Below, piece after piece: positions 12,829-19,469 of a stretch of 26,466 bases of DNA (its first letter is position 1; each line of letters begins with the position of its first letter). Source of the DNA: a virus; the IMG/VR virus record IMGVR_UViG_3300005549_000098, positions 1-26,466 of that record; one strand, given 5' to 3'. A model generated the notes under the pieces. That model made no database searches. It was given only the letters and a program-made list of their open reading frames with translations, and was not told the origin of the DNA. The position numbers and the translations under genes were made by a program.

Positions 12829-13003
12829 CCCTTTTGTTGACCAATTATGGCCGAACTAATGTTCGATTTCATTTGACATAACACCATGCCCATACTTGAC
12901 CGTTATAGCCTTATGTCAACTAGACAGGTTATGTAAAAGTGCTAATGCTGATTAACAGATACAGAGATAGAACCGAAGCATAGGCGCCTCGGCTCTATCC
13001 TGT
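12829..13003. other. Gap with repeats and a hairpin, no gene
   Basis: This 175-base gap holds a GTTGACCAATTATGG repeat (12836-12850), two weaker relatives (about 12872 and 12895), a reversed TTGACATAA at 12911-12919, and the hairpin at 12961-13003. No protein frame is convincing. It separates two leftward transcription units and probably acts in regulation. Confidence 0.6.
12961..13003 (-). terminator. Hairpin after the 13004-13186 gene, terminator-like
   Basis: As minus-strand RNA, GATAGAGCCGA (12999-12989) pairs along its full length with TCGGTTCTATC (12976-12966), including one G-U pair that would be a mismatch on the other strand, and ACAG/CTGT extends it past a single bulge. The loop of 12 contains GGCGCC. 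It follows the stop codon at once but lacks a good U-run, so it may be a factor-dependent terminator or an RNA end stabiliser. Confidence 0.55.
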
Positions 13004-13186
13004 TTACTTTGCTGCTCGTCTGACATTGACTATGAAGTAACTGCCGTCCTCGTGCAGAAACTGGAAGTCTACTCCATCCTCACGGCCTATTAAAGCCAGC
13101 AAGTCCTGTAATCCCCAAGTACTAGGAACTCCTGGAACATTGTAGTAACCAGCATTGCTAACCTTAACACTATATATAGGTATCAT
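13004..13186 (-). CDS. Hypothetical beta-rich protein (60 aa)
   Basis: AGGAGG lies eight bases before ATG at 13186, preferred over a GTG three codons upstream that would sit on the ribosome site. The product alternates strands (MIPIYSVKVSNAGYY ... FQFLHEDGSYFIVNVRR) and one helix (LQDLLALIG), a compact alpha-beta fold. No cysteine. It is bracketed by a hairpin on one side and the inverted-repeat arm (13207-13231) on the other. Confidence 0.7.
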   Translation of the reverse strand: MIPIYSVKVSNAGYYNVPGVPSTWGLQDLLALIGREDGVDFQFLHEDGSYFIVNVRRAAK

Positions 13187-13206
13187 CAGTATCACCTCCT
13201 TTCCTT

Positions 13207-13231
13207 CACAACTGGATAGGTGAGCGCTCGG
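13207..13231 (-). repeat. Inverted repeat, left arm
   Basis: Reads leftward as CCGAGCGCTCACCTATCCAG and continues TTGTG. It matches the right arm (13947-13971) at 22 of 25 positions, all three differences being transitions. It lies just outside the stop codon of the 13241-13903 gene. Confidence 0.65.
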
Positions 13232-13240
13232 CTGGTTATT

Positions 13241-13903
13241 CTACCCTTGGTTTATGTAGACGAAGGGCTCGTCTGTGTCGAAGTGCTTCCTCAACCAGCG
13301 CGATGCTGATTCTGTGTTTGCTGGCGTAATGTCTGACTCTTCGACTCCATCCGCGGCAGCACGCAGCTCCATGTAGGCTCTGTTGACTGACTTGTACTGC
13401 GCACCGTCTACGGTCTGGATAGCTCCGCGCGACTGAAAGCCTCCGTTACCTCCATTGCTGGACTTGCGAGGGCCTGCGGTTGCTGTCCTGATCCCTGGGC
13501 CTGACGGCTTGGGACTCACTGTCCGCTCGGATATGTCGACTGTGAAGGTAATCTTCTCGACTCCGACTGCGGCGTAGTGATCCCAGTTGATCAGGCCGTC
13601 TCGAATACTGGCTACGTCACCAGAAATCAGGGCATTCCGCTCGTCGCGCTTCAACTCCATCTCGAAGCCATCTACGCGCTCCTGTGCCTTCTTGGCCAGT
13701 TTGGCAGTGTACTCGGCATCACTCTTCGCCTTGTCAACCTTTCGGCCGAGATCCAGCAACTCCTCCATTGAGACCTTGCCAGTCGCGTCCGAGAAAGCCT
13801 TCATCGCGTTAGCGTGAGCCTTGTCTGCGGTCTTAACCTCGTTAGCCTTGGTCACGGCTTCGGCTTCAAGCTGTTCGCGCGTCACTGGTGTTTCAGTTAC
13901 CAT
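13241..13903 (-). CDS. Coiled-coil protein (220 aa) in an inverted-repeat-flanked cassette
   Basis: Residues 8-90 are a charged, Ala-rich coiled coil (EQLEAEAVTKANEVKTADKAH ...). A beta stretch follows (VEKITFTVDIS), then a flexible Ser/Gly/Pro linker (KPSGPGIRTATAGPRKSSNGGNGG) and a C-terminal helical domain (SVNRAYMELRAAADGVE ... SASRWLRKHF) that could bind DNA or protein. Family unknown. The gene uses TCG, GCG and CGC more than its neighbours and I see no CTAG in 663 bases, while the phage average is high, pointing to a separate origin. Both flanks carry a 25-base inverted repeat. It is the first leftward gene after the control region, so it may be expressed early. Confidence 0.7.
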   Translation of the reverse strand: MVTETPVTREQLEAEAVTKANEVKTADKAHANAMKAFSDATGKVSMEELLDLGRKVDKAKSDAEYTAKLAKKAQERVDGFEMELKRDERNALISGDVASIRDGLINWDHYAAVGVEKITFTVDISERTVSPKPSGPGIRTATAGPRKSSNGGNGGFQSRGAIQTVDGAQYKSVNRAYMELRAAADGVEESDITPANTESASRWLRKHFDTDEPFVYINQG

Positions 13904-13946
13904 CGATAATCAGTCCTTCCTTCTTGATAGAATCGGTTGATGATAA

Positions 13947-13971
13947 CCGAGCGCCCACCTATTCAATTGTG
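13947..13971 (+). repeat. Inverted repeat, right arm
   Basis: Reads CCGAGCGCCCACCTATTCAA and continues TTGTG; partner of 13207-13231 in opposite orientation (22 of 25 identical). It stands upstream of the 13241-13903 gene start. No flanking target duplication is visible. Confidence 0.65.
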
Positions 13972-14060
13972 GTCAATTCAGAACAAGGGGACGGCTGATC
14001 TGTTGGGGAAGGCTCTGGGCCATTTGGCTGCGCCACAACCCTTATTCGATTGACAATGGT

Positions 14061-14089
14061 AGTATCCCATATCCCACAATCGTTGTCAA
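14061..14089 (-). promoter_or_regulatory. Candidate leftward promoter
   Basis: Reading leftward: TTGACA (14089-14084), 17-base spacer, GATACT (14066-14061) preceded by TGG. It would drive the coiled-coil gene at 13903 with a leader of about 150 bases containing the right inverted-repeat arm. A second TTGACA facing the other way at 14050-14055 makes this a symmetric site, so it could also be an operator. Confidence 0.45.
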
Positions 14090-14090
14090 C

Positions 14091-14330
14091 CCATAATAGG
14101 TAAACTAACTGACCAATCGAGCCTTTCCTTACCCCAAAAATGGTTGACCTGTTATTAATGATAAGGTAGGTAAACATATATAACCCGTCAAGCCCCAGTT
14201 GACCAGTTACGGCGCCCAGAGTTGACTGTTATGCAGGGTTATGGTAAGGGCGCCTACGTATTACTGGGGTTATGTCGCCAACAGTTTACTTATTATATGT
14301 ATTATGTAGTATACAGTTGACTGATTACTC
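14091..14330. repeat. Array of 15-bp operator-like repeats
   Basis: Copies: GTTTACCTATTATGG (14105-14091, minus), GTTGACCTGTTATTA (14143-14157), GTTGACCAGTTACGG (14198-14212), GTTGACTGTTATGC (14221-14234, one base shorter), GTTTACTTATTATAT (14284-14298) and GTTGACTGATTACTC (14316-14330). A further copy lies at 12836-12850. Consensus GTTKACYNRTTAY. Two pairs start 23 and 32 bases apart, near whole helical turns. Candidate binding sites for a phage regulator or replication protein. Confidence 0.6.
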
Positions 14331-14475
14331 ACGTTATGTAGCATATACAGGTCAGACCCCGCTTCGGCTGTTTCTCCCCACACGGCAAATAGCAGCTTAC
14401 GAGATTTTAGAAATTTTAGAAGTCCTCACTATAAACAACAGGTAGGAGGTATGCTTAATTTATTTATAAGTAGTT

Positions 14476-14525
14476 AAATGTTAATCTTCCCCAACAATTT
14501 TATAACTTTTTGTAATATATATATG
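14476..14525. repeat. Bipartite AT-rich element, copy 2
   Basis: AAATGTTAAT (14476-14485), 13 bases, TTTATAAC, two bases, TTTGTAATATATATAT (14509-14524). Block order, spacing and orientation equal those at 7618-7667, while the spacer sequence differs. Its right end overlaps the candidate promoter at 14510-14539. Confidence 0.6.
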
Positions 14526-14539
14526 TTTGTTGTTATAAT
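14510..14539 (+). promoter_or_regulatory. Candidate rightward promoter in AT-rich element
   Basis: TTGTAA (14510-14515), 18-base spacer, TATAAT (14534-14539) preceded by TGT. The -10 is perfect and extended, the -35 matches at four positions. It would add to the stronger promoter at 14595 in driving the packaging genes. Confidence 0.45.
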
Positions 14540-14594
14540 ATATGGTTCTGTACGATCTTTCTTAATTTATTATTCCCCAGGTTTTTATTCTATA

Positions 14595-14623
14595 TTGACA
14601 CAATCCCCGAATTGTGATATGAT
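14595..14623 (+). promoter_or_regulatory. Promoter of the packaging operon
   Basis: TTGACA (14595-14600), exactly 17 bases, TATGAT (14618-14623) preceded by TGA (extended -10). The expected start falls at the AGGAGG (14630-14635), leaving almost no leader. Arrangement and spacer blocks AATCCCC and TTGTG are shared with 26356-26384. Confidence 0.8.
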
Positions 14624-14645
14624 CTAACCAGGAGGATAAGAGCTG

Positions 14646-15233
14646 GTGGAGAACGGCGCCGAGGAGTACACTACTAAGTATATCCCCCAGCAAAGGGCTA
14701 CTGAGAAAGAACTCAACGAGCCTATGTTCAAGTACTACAGGGCGCTGCTAGCTATGGGCCTACCCCAGGCTAAGGCACAGGGACTGGCTGGCATATCAGG
14801 CAACGCACTTAGGTACTACCGAGACAATGATCCAGACTTTAGGAAGGCAGAGGCTGCTGTCCTACCTCATGCCCAGCTACTAACCTTCGCCCAGGAACAG
14901 GAGCTAACTAACCGCATCCTAGCTGGGTTTGTAGACAAGGAGATAATCCTAGCCGCCCTAGAGGAAGATGGCATTGAGGGACTGACAGACAAGCAACTTT
15001 CTTATCTTAGACTAATCCGTAGCAAACAGACCCCACTTCATGCCCCAGTAACAGAACAGACTGGTGTAGGTGGAGTCAACCTGACTATTAACCTAGGTGA
15101 ACAAGAAGTCCAAAGTATAGAAGCTAGGCGCGCTGTAGCCAAACAACTTCTCCAGGACTTTGATGCTAGTAAGAAGTACAGTAACCCCGACGAGCAGCTA
15201 GCTATTGAGGGTGAAATACTTGCTGAAGATTAG
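14646..15233 (+). CDS. Probable terminase small subunit
   Basis: 195 residues, GTG start with AGGAGG ten bases upstream. An N-terminal helical region contains an HTH-like segment (LPQAKAQGLAGISGNALRYYRDNDPDFRKA, about residues 39-68), as in small terminases that recognise the packaging site; a helical middle follows and a beta strand (GVNLTINLGE) precedes the C-terminal helix, which often contacts the large subunit. It is the first gene after the late promoter and lies two genes before the large terminase, the standard place. Sequence similarity alone is weak, so the call leans on order and layout. Confidence 0.7.
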   Translation: MENGAEEYTTKYIPQQRATEKELNEPMFKYYRALLAMGLPQAKAQGLAGISGNALRYYRDNDPDFRKAEAAVLPHAQLLTFAQEQELTNRILAGFVDKEIILAALEEDGIEGLTDKQLSYLRLIRSKQTPLHAPVTEQTGVGGVNLTINLGEQEVQSIEARRAVAKQLLQDFDASKKYSNPDEQLAIEGEILAED

Positions 15234-15390
15234 ATCCTGGTTTGAAGTAGGAGTCCAGCCAGATGCTGCTCCCTGGGTAATCTCTGGGCCTGTTATGTGC
15301 TGGAACTGTGGCTGGATGGGAAACATGACTAGGCCGGCCACTATGTTCCTTCTACCTTGTCCACTATGCTATCACCTGCGAGTTAACTAG
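15205..15390 (+). CDS. Small zinc-ribbon protein between terminase genes
   Basis: Up to 61 residues; start uncertain between TTG 15205, GTG 15211 and TTG 15220 (the last has GAGG nine bases upstream). CWNC and CPLC pairs, 18 residues apart, make a zinc ribbon with a hydrophobic strand between them. It overlaps the small terminase end and shares TAGTG with the large terminase start, so it is translated with both. A packaging accessory role is possible; some phages have small zinc HNH proteins here, but no HNH motif is present. Confidence 0.65.
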   Translation: MRVKYLLKIRSWFEVGVQPDAAPWVISGPVMCWNCGWMGNMTRPATMFLLPCPLCYHLRVN

Positions 15391-16835
15391 TGGTTCAGCA
15401 GGCTCTAGTCCGGCCCCAGGAAACCTCTGTTAACGAGCACCAGGCTCGTGTCTTAGCTGCCAAGTACGGCGGCTTGAGAGAGTACGCCAAGGCAGTACAT
15501 AATATAGAGATAGAAGAGTACCAGGAGTCCTGGGAAGAGGCTCTCAACACTCTAGACCGCACTATCATAGTCTGCCCCCCAGACACTTATAAGACCACTA
15601 CAGTCCGCTGCTGGTGTGAGCAGATGATAGGCCGCAACCCTAATATCCGTATCCTGTGGCTCCAGAATGCTGGAGACCAGGCTCAGAAACAGGTAATGGC
15701 TGTTAAGCGCACTCTAGAGTCCAATAACATCTATAAGGCAGCCTTCGGTATAGAAGAGGACGAAGATGCCCAGTGGACTAAGTCAGTACTCTTTGTACGC
15801 CGTGACTACACAGGAGCTGAGCCAACTCTCATGGGTTGTGGTCTTAACGGCCCGTATCAGGGGCTGCACTTCGACATTATCATTATTGACGATCCGACGA
15901 ACCAGGAAGACGTTAGATCCCCTACAACTATGGAGCTGCAGGTCAATAAGGTTCGGGGAGTTATTGTCGATAGACTTGTGGAAGGCGGTAGAATTGTAGG
16001 GATTTTAACTAGATGGGGAGAGCAGGATCTAGTCCCAACTTTTGGCTCAATGGGCTTCAAGGTAATAGAGATGCCTATTGCTGGTGAGTACCCCTGGGGG
16101 CCGACACTGTCTCCCAAGCGCTTCCCTCTAGAACGAATCGAGGCAATACGTAGAGATAAGGGCGATATGCTATTCTCTCTTACCTTTATGTGCAGCACCT
16201 CGGCTGCTGATGGTAACATTATTAAGCGCGATCACATACAGTACTGGGATGCCTCCACTATACCACCTAACCCGCTACAGATCTATATGGCAGTAGACCC
16301 AGCCGCCTCTACTAAGACTAGTGCAGACTACAGTGCAATAGCAGTAGTAGGCACCGATCTACGCTCTAAGAAGCTTTACTGCCTAGACGTATGGGCTAAG
16401 CGCCTCGAAACCCCTGATTTGGAGTTTGAGATAAGCCGCCGAGCTAAACGAACTAACGGCCTTCGAGCATTAGGGCTGGAGACAGCAGGGTTCCAGCTAA
16501 GCTTGATGCAGTCTCTGAAGCGTAAGTATCACCTACCTTACGTGGAGATACCATATAGGACTAAAGCCTCCGCAGCAACTAGGGTAGTAGCCCTGGACAG
16601 AGACAAAGTTGGCAGAGCGGCTTATCTTGACTCTCTGTTTGCCAGTGGTAGACTCCTCCTGCCCAGAGGACTACCACTGGTGGATGGAGTTAGTCTAGAA
16701 ACAGAGCTATGCCTAGTACCCTATGGAAAGCACGACGATAGGATGGACGCCCTGAGTATGGCTTGTGTCTTGGCTGATGGAGCTAGAAAGAGACTCAGTA
16801 GGCACCCTAGATTCCTCTTCGACCGGAGTTACTAA
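15390..16835 (+). CDS. Terminase large subunit
   Basis: A 481-residue packaging motor and nuclease. The ATPase part shows a P-loop PPDTYKTT (63-70), where Tyr replaces the usual Gly before the catalytic Lys; Walker B FDIIIIDDP (161-169) with the acidic pair; and a coupling motif TRWGEQD (207-213). The RNase H-like nuclease has D303 (AVDPAA), E364 (LETAG) and D449/D450/D453 (KHDDRMDAL), all metal ligands present. It pumps DNA into the prohead through the portal and cuts the concatemer. GTG start overlaps the upstream TAG. Both active sites look intact apart from the odd P-loop. Confidence 0.95.
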   Translation: MVQQALVRPQETSVNEHQARVLAAKYGGLREYAKAVHNIEIEEYQESWEEALNTLDRTIIVCPPDTYKTTTVRCWCEQMIGRNPNIRILWLQNAGDQAQKQVMAVKRTLESNNIYKAAFGIEEDEDAQWTKSVLFVRRDYTGAEPTLMGCGLNGPYQGLHFDIIIIDDPTNQEDVRSPTTMELQVNKVRGVIVDRLVEGGRIVGILTRWGEQDLVPTFGSMGFKVIEMPIAGEYPWGPTLSPKRFPLERIEAIRRDKGDMLFSLTFMCSTSAADGNIIKRDHIQYWDASTIPPNPLQIYMAVDPAASTKTSADYSAIAVVGTDLRSKKLYCLDVWAKRLETPDLEFEISRRAKRTNGLRALGLETAGFQLSLMQSLKRKYHLPYVEIPYRTKASAATRVVALDRDKVGRAAYLDSLFASGRLLLPRGLPLVDGVSLETELCLVPYGKHDDRMDALSMACVLADGARKRLSRHPRFLFDRSY

Positions 16836-16996
16836 TGGATGCCAGAGGTAATAACTTAATAGGAGAGAAGAACTCGGGGTCATTACCTTGCGACGTGCTT
16901 CAACCTCTGGCATCAATAAGACAACTTCTCCGCGCATCCTCCTTCTATGGCAGATCAGCTATCATGGGCGGCTGGTCTGCCAAGGTGATGCTATGA
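16835..16996 (+). CDS. 53-residue protein in an inverted-repeat-rich gene
   Basis: ATG at 16835 overlaps the terminase stop (TAATG) and its TGA overlaps the portal start (ATGA), a perfect fit between two certain genes. The protein (MDARGNNLIGEKN ... IRQLLRASSFYGR) is basic in the second half with no known motif. The DNA has no CTAG and contains two strong inverted repeats, so it might instead be an untranslated structured spacer. Coding is slightly favoured because the frame is open end to end. Confidence 0.5.
   Translation: MDARGNNLIGEKNSGSLPCDVLQPLASIRQLLRASSFYGRSAIMGGWSAKVML
16838..16981 (+). other. Two inverted repeats before the portal gene
   Basis: GATGCCAGAGGT (16838-16849) and ACCTCTGGCATC (16903-16914) are a perfect 12-bp inverted repeat around 53 bases. 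GGCAGATCAGC (16949-16959) pairs with GCTGGTCTGCC (16971-16981), 11 bp with one pair that is G-U only in plus-strand RNA. GAGAAG in the first loop (16865-16870) can pair with CTTCTC (16925-16930), allowing a pseudoknot. No U-run follows, so not a terminator; the second hairpin ends next to the portal ribosome site. Confidence 0.5.
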
Positions 16997-18921
16997 TATC
17001 AGACACTAAGTCAGAACCAAGAATAGAGTATATTAGAGAAGCCCTGGAGCATATCCAGAGTAACGGCTTAGGCGGCTCAGTCCAGAGAGACTTTGACCAG
17101 CTCAGGATCTCAATGTACTGGGATGATGATGCTGTCCCACAAGAAGACACTATGGCTCAGGGCCGGCGTAGAAGAATCCAGCCTGAGCGTATGACTGCCA
17201 ATGAGTTGAGAAGAGAAGTAGACCTCATTAGCGCTCTCTACCCCTACCCTGCTGAGATTGGTGTCCAGTATGTAGGTGAAGGTAGCCGCTCAGAGAAGCG
17301 TGCTGAGATGATAGAGCGTGGACTTAACGAAGCCATAGATCAGCTAAACCCAGGTATAGATGCACCGATTCTCAGAGAGCGTTGGTCTATGTGTCTCTTA
17401 GGCAGGGCAGCTCGCCTTATCTGTCCTGGGGATATGTACTGGTGGAACTTCCCAGACTTGACTGATGATGAATCCTTAGACGAGTGGGATAGGCGCCATA
17501 ACCAGTGGGTGGCCCAGGCTCCTATACCTATCTGTTGGACTGATCTCCCTGCTGAGTCTACCTTCCCTACCAGCTTTGGCCGGATGAGTGAAGAGGTAGT
17601 TAGCTGGCAGAAGGTTACTAACTACGACCTTCACATTATGTTCAGCCCAGAGGAGCTAGCTAGAGCTAATATAACTAAGGATATAGGTCTAGATGAAGAG
17701 TATACTCTAGTAATCTTCTCCAACCTAGCGTGGTTAGCCTACGGTATCCTACAGGGCGACGTACAGCAGCCTTACATAGATGGCATAGTCCGCTCTATAG
17801 AACACAAGCTAGGCGTGCCTGCTATCCAGATCATCCCAGGCAATACCTCAGGACGTAAGGAAGTCGGTAAATTCTGGCAGGGAGTTAGTGATGCCTCGAT
17901 TAGTCTTATTAAAGCCGCTAACCGGCGCCTTAGTGAGGCCGCTACAGCTTCTAAGTTTGACGCGCTGCCTATCTTCAAGTCCTGGATGCAGGAGGATACA
18001 GAGCTAGGCGAGGGCGCCCAGTCAGATAACCTACTCCTCCCTAATGGAGACATTATCCCTCTTAGAACTGGAGGCGAAGGGCTAGAGAAAGAGGACATAG
18101 AGCCCCTCTTCAACCCTAGATATGGTGAGAAAACCCTGGCTATGGCTCAGTTTGCACTACAGCGTGCTGAGCGCAACTCTGGCGCAGTAGAAGCCCTAGA
18201 GGGTGCTACAGGCCCCAGTGGAGAGCCTGCCTGGTCTCGCAACTCTGTGATTGAGCAGTCTAAGATGAAGCACAGTCGCCTTAGTCAGGCAGTAGCCGCC
18301 TCAGATCTAATGGCTGCGGAGATGATCAGCCGCTCTGTCATTAGCTTCAATGAGGACGTACCTATTAGCCGCCCCAATAGCAAAGGCCCTAAGATCATTC
18401 TCAAGCCAACTGACTTGAAGGACTTCAGGGTAGTGCTCAAGTCTGAGTACAAGATGAAGCTCCCAGTCTCTAGGCGTGCTGATATACAACTGGGCGTTTC
18501 TATCATGGCCCAAGCTAAGGAAGCTGGCCTGCCAGTATCCCCTGCCTGGGTCATGGAGAACGTTATGGACATACAGCAGCCGCTGGAGGAGTTCAAGAGA
18601 TCTCTAACCTGGGAGCTGCTCATGAGTGACGAGTCTAAAGCGTTCTACAAGCAGCTCCTAGTCAAGGAGTCAGAGCTAGACCTAGCCCAAGAGGAAGGTA
18701 TGAGCCTAGGCGACCTACAGCCGCTAGTTGATAGTGGTCAGCTGCCTCCCCAGATAGCTCAGCAACTATTAGAGCTAGCCGGAGGGAATGGTCAGAAGCC
18801 TCCTAGTGGTGGTAGTAACCAAGCACGTAAGTTTGCTAGAGCAGGCATCCCATTCAGTACGAACCCAACAGGGCCACAACCTAGCCAAGAGATCCCACCA
18901 GCAGCAGTATCACCATACTAA
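16993..18921 (+). CDS. Portal protein
   Basis: 642 residues from ATG 16993, which has AAGGTG just upstream; a longer frame exists but would run through the small upstream gene. Size, place right after the large terminase, and layout suit a portal: an acidic helical N-terminus, a mixed alpha-beta body with strands such as TLVIFSNLAWLAYG and PAIQIIPGN, a long helical part (AMAQFALQRAERNSGAVEALEG, then KMKHSRLSQAVAASDLMAAEMISR) expected for the stem and crown, and a Gln/Pro/Gly-rich tail. Portals form the dodecameric vertex ring for DNA entry. No specific motif proves it, so the call rests on context and shape. Confidence 0.78.
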   Translation: MISDTKSEPRIEYIREALEHIQSNGLGGSVQRDFDQLRISMYWDDDAVPQEDTMAQGRRRRIQPERMTANELRREVDLISALYPYPAEIGVQYVGEGSRSEKRAEMIERGLNEAIDQLNPGIDAPILRERWSMCLLGRAARLICPGDMYWWNFPDLTDDESLDEWDRRHNQWVAQAPIPICWTDLPAESTFPTSFGRMSEEVVSWQKVTNYDLHIMFSPEELARANITKDIGLDEEYTLVIFSNLAWLAYGILQGDVQQPYIDGIVRSIEHKLGVPAIQIIPGNTSGRKEVGKFWQGVSDASISLIKAANRRLSEAATASKFDALPIFKSWMQEDTELGEGAQSDNLLLPNGDIIPLRTGGEGLEKEDIEPLFNPRYGEKTLAMAQFALQRAERNSGAVEALEGATGPSGEPAWSRNSVIEQSKMKHSRLSQAVAASDLMAAEMISRSVISFNEDVPISRPNSKGPKIILKPTDLKDFRVVLKSEYKMKLPVSRRADIQLGVSIMAQAKEAGLPVSPAWVMENVMDIQQPLEEFKRSLTWELLMSDESKAFYKQLLVKESELDLAQEEGMSLGDLQPLVDSGQLPPQIAQQLLELAGGNGQKPPSGGSNQARKFARAGIPFSTNPTGPQPSQEIPPAAVSPY

Positions 18922-18930
18922 GGAGGAGCC

Positions 18931-19161
18931 ATGCAAGAGCTAAACCCAGGAGAGAAGATCGAGCCTATGCCGGAGCTTATTCTAGTTATCAAGCAACTAC
19001 CATCTGGGCAGATTCAGGTTACTGGCCCTATTAATAACCCTATTCTCTGTTATGGTCTATTAGAGCTAGCTAAAGACGTTATCCGGCAGACTAACCAGGG
19101 TCAAGTCCAGAATACTCCTCCTGGCATCGTCCCAGTTAGAAATATCCCCAGGATGAACTAA
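18931..19161 (+). CDS. Hypothetical structural-operon protein (76 aa)
   Basis: AGGAGGAGCC directly precedes ATG at 18931. Strands ELILVIKQLPSGQIQVTG and a helix LLELAKDVIRQTNQGQ suggest a small alpha-beta fold; a Pro-rich end follows. Similar short proteins occur next to portal genes in other phages without known role. Stop overlaps the next start as TAATG. Confidence 0.7.
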   Translation: MQELNPGEKIEPMPELILVIKQLPSGQIQVTGPINNPILCYGLLELAKDVIRQTNQGQVQNTPPGIVPVRNIPRMN

Positions 19162-19469
19162 TGCCAGACAGTCCTTTTGATACTTTGGTTGAGGCTTTCC
19201 GTGACGCTAAGGCTGAGATGGTTGGCTCTGCTCGTGCTATCAAAGCCGATATAGTTAGCCCAGCTGATCCCAACGCTGCTAAGTTTACAGCACAGGAACG
19301 TAGGGCTGATTTTGAGGATCTGATTAGTAACCCTGCCAGATTCGAGAGTGAGTTCCTTAGGCTGAAGGATAGGTACAAGCTGCCCGACGACCGTCCTATC
19401 CCACGAAGATTAGTAGATCGAATACTTCTTGGGTTGAGGGAGGCTAAGCAAGCTGATGCTGAGCGCTGA
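19161..19469 (+). CDS. Hypothetical helical protein (102 aa)
   Basis: Highly charged and helical, with Ala- and Asp-rich beginnings (FDTLVEAFRDAKAEM) and a C-terminal part (LKDRYKLPDDRPIPRRLVDRILLGLREAKQ). No family recognised. Scaffolding or portal-accessory proteins of this size occur in this place, but nothing proves it. It overlaps the HNH gene by 14 bases. Confidence 0.65.
   Translation: MPDSPFDTLVEAFRDAKAEMVGSARAIKADIVSPADPNAAKFTAQERRADFEDLISNPARFESEFLRLKDRYKLPDDRPIPRRLVDRILLGLREAKQADAER

Larger units (their letters stand above)
13904..14645. promoter_or_regulatory. Divergent control region between left and right arms
   Basis: A 742-base stretch without a credible gene between the leftward early genes and the rightward packaging genes. 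It holds six 15-base GTTGAC/GTTTAC-type repeats, the right arm of an inverted repeat, candidate promoters on both strands, one bipartite AT-rich element and a tandem ATTTTAGAA pair near 14414. I saw no CTAG in it. An origin of replication or repressor-operator region fits, but the sequence alone does not decide. Confidence 0.7.

Noticed and set aside
13959-14177. 72-codon minus-strand frame in the control region
   Set aside because: No ribosome site, it runs through the operator-like repeats and a candidate promoter, and the protein shows no family or fold pattern.
14091-14330. CRISPR array
   Set aside because: Repeats are 15 bases, irregularly spaced and in both orientations; no Cas genes are present, and the Cas4-like nuclease is a common phage recombination enzyme.
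14450-14476. Eight-codon leader peptide after AGGAGG near 14444
   Set aside because: The ATG is only one base from the Shine-Dalgarno and nothing downstream suggests attenuation.
16888-16992. Longer N-terminus for the portal
   Set aside because: The extension lies within the small upstream gene and its inverted repeats, while ATG at 16993 has an AAGGTG site and ATGA coupling.
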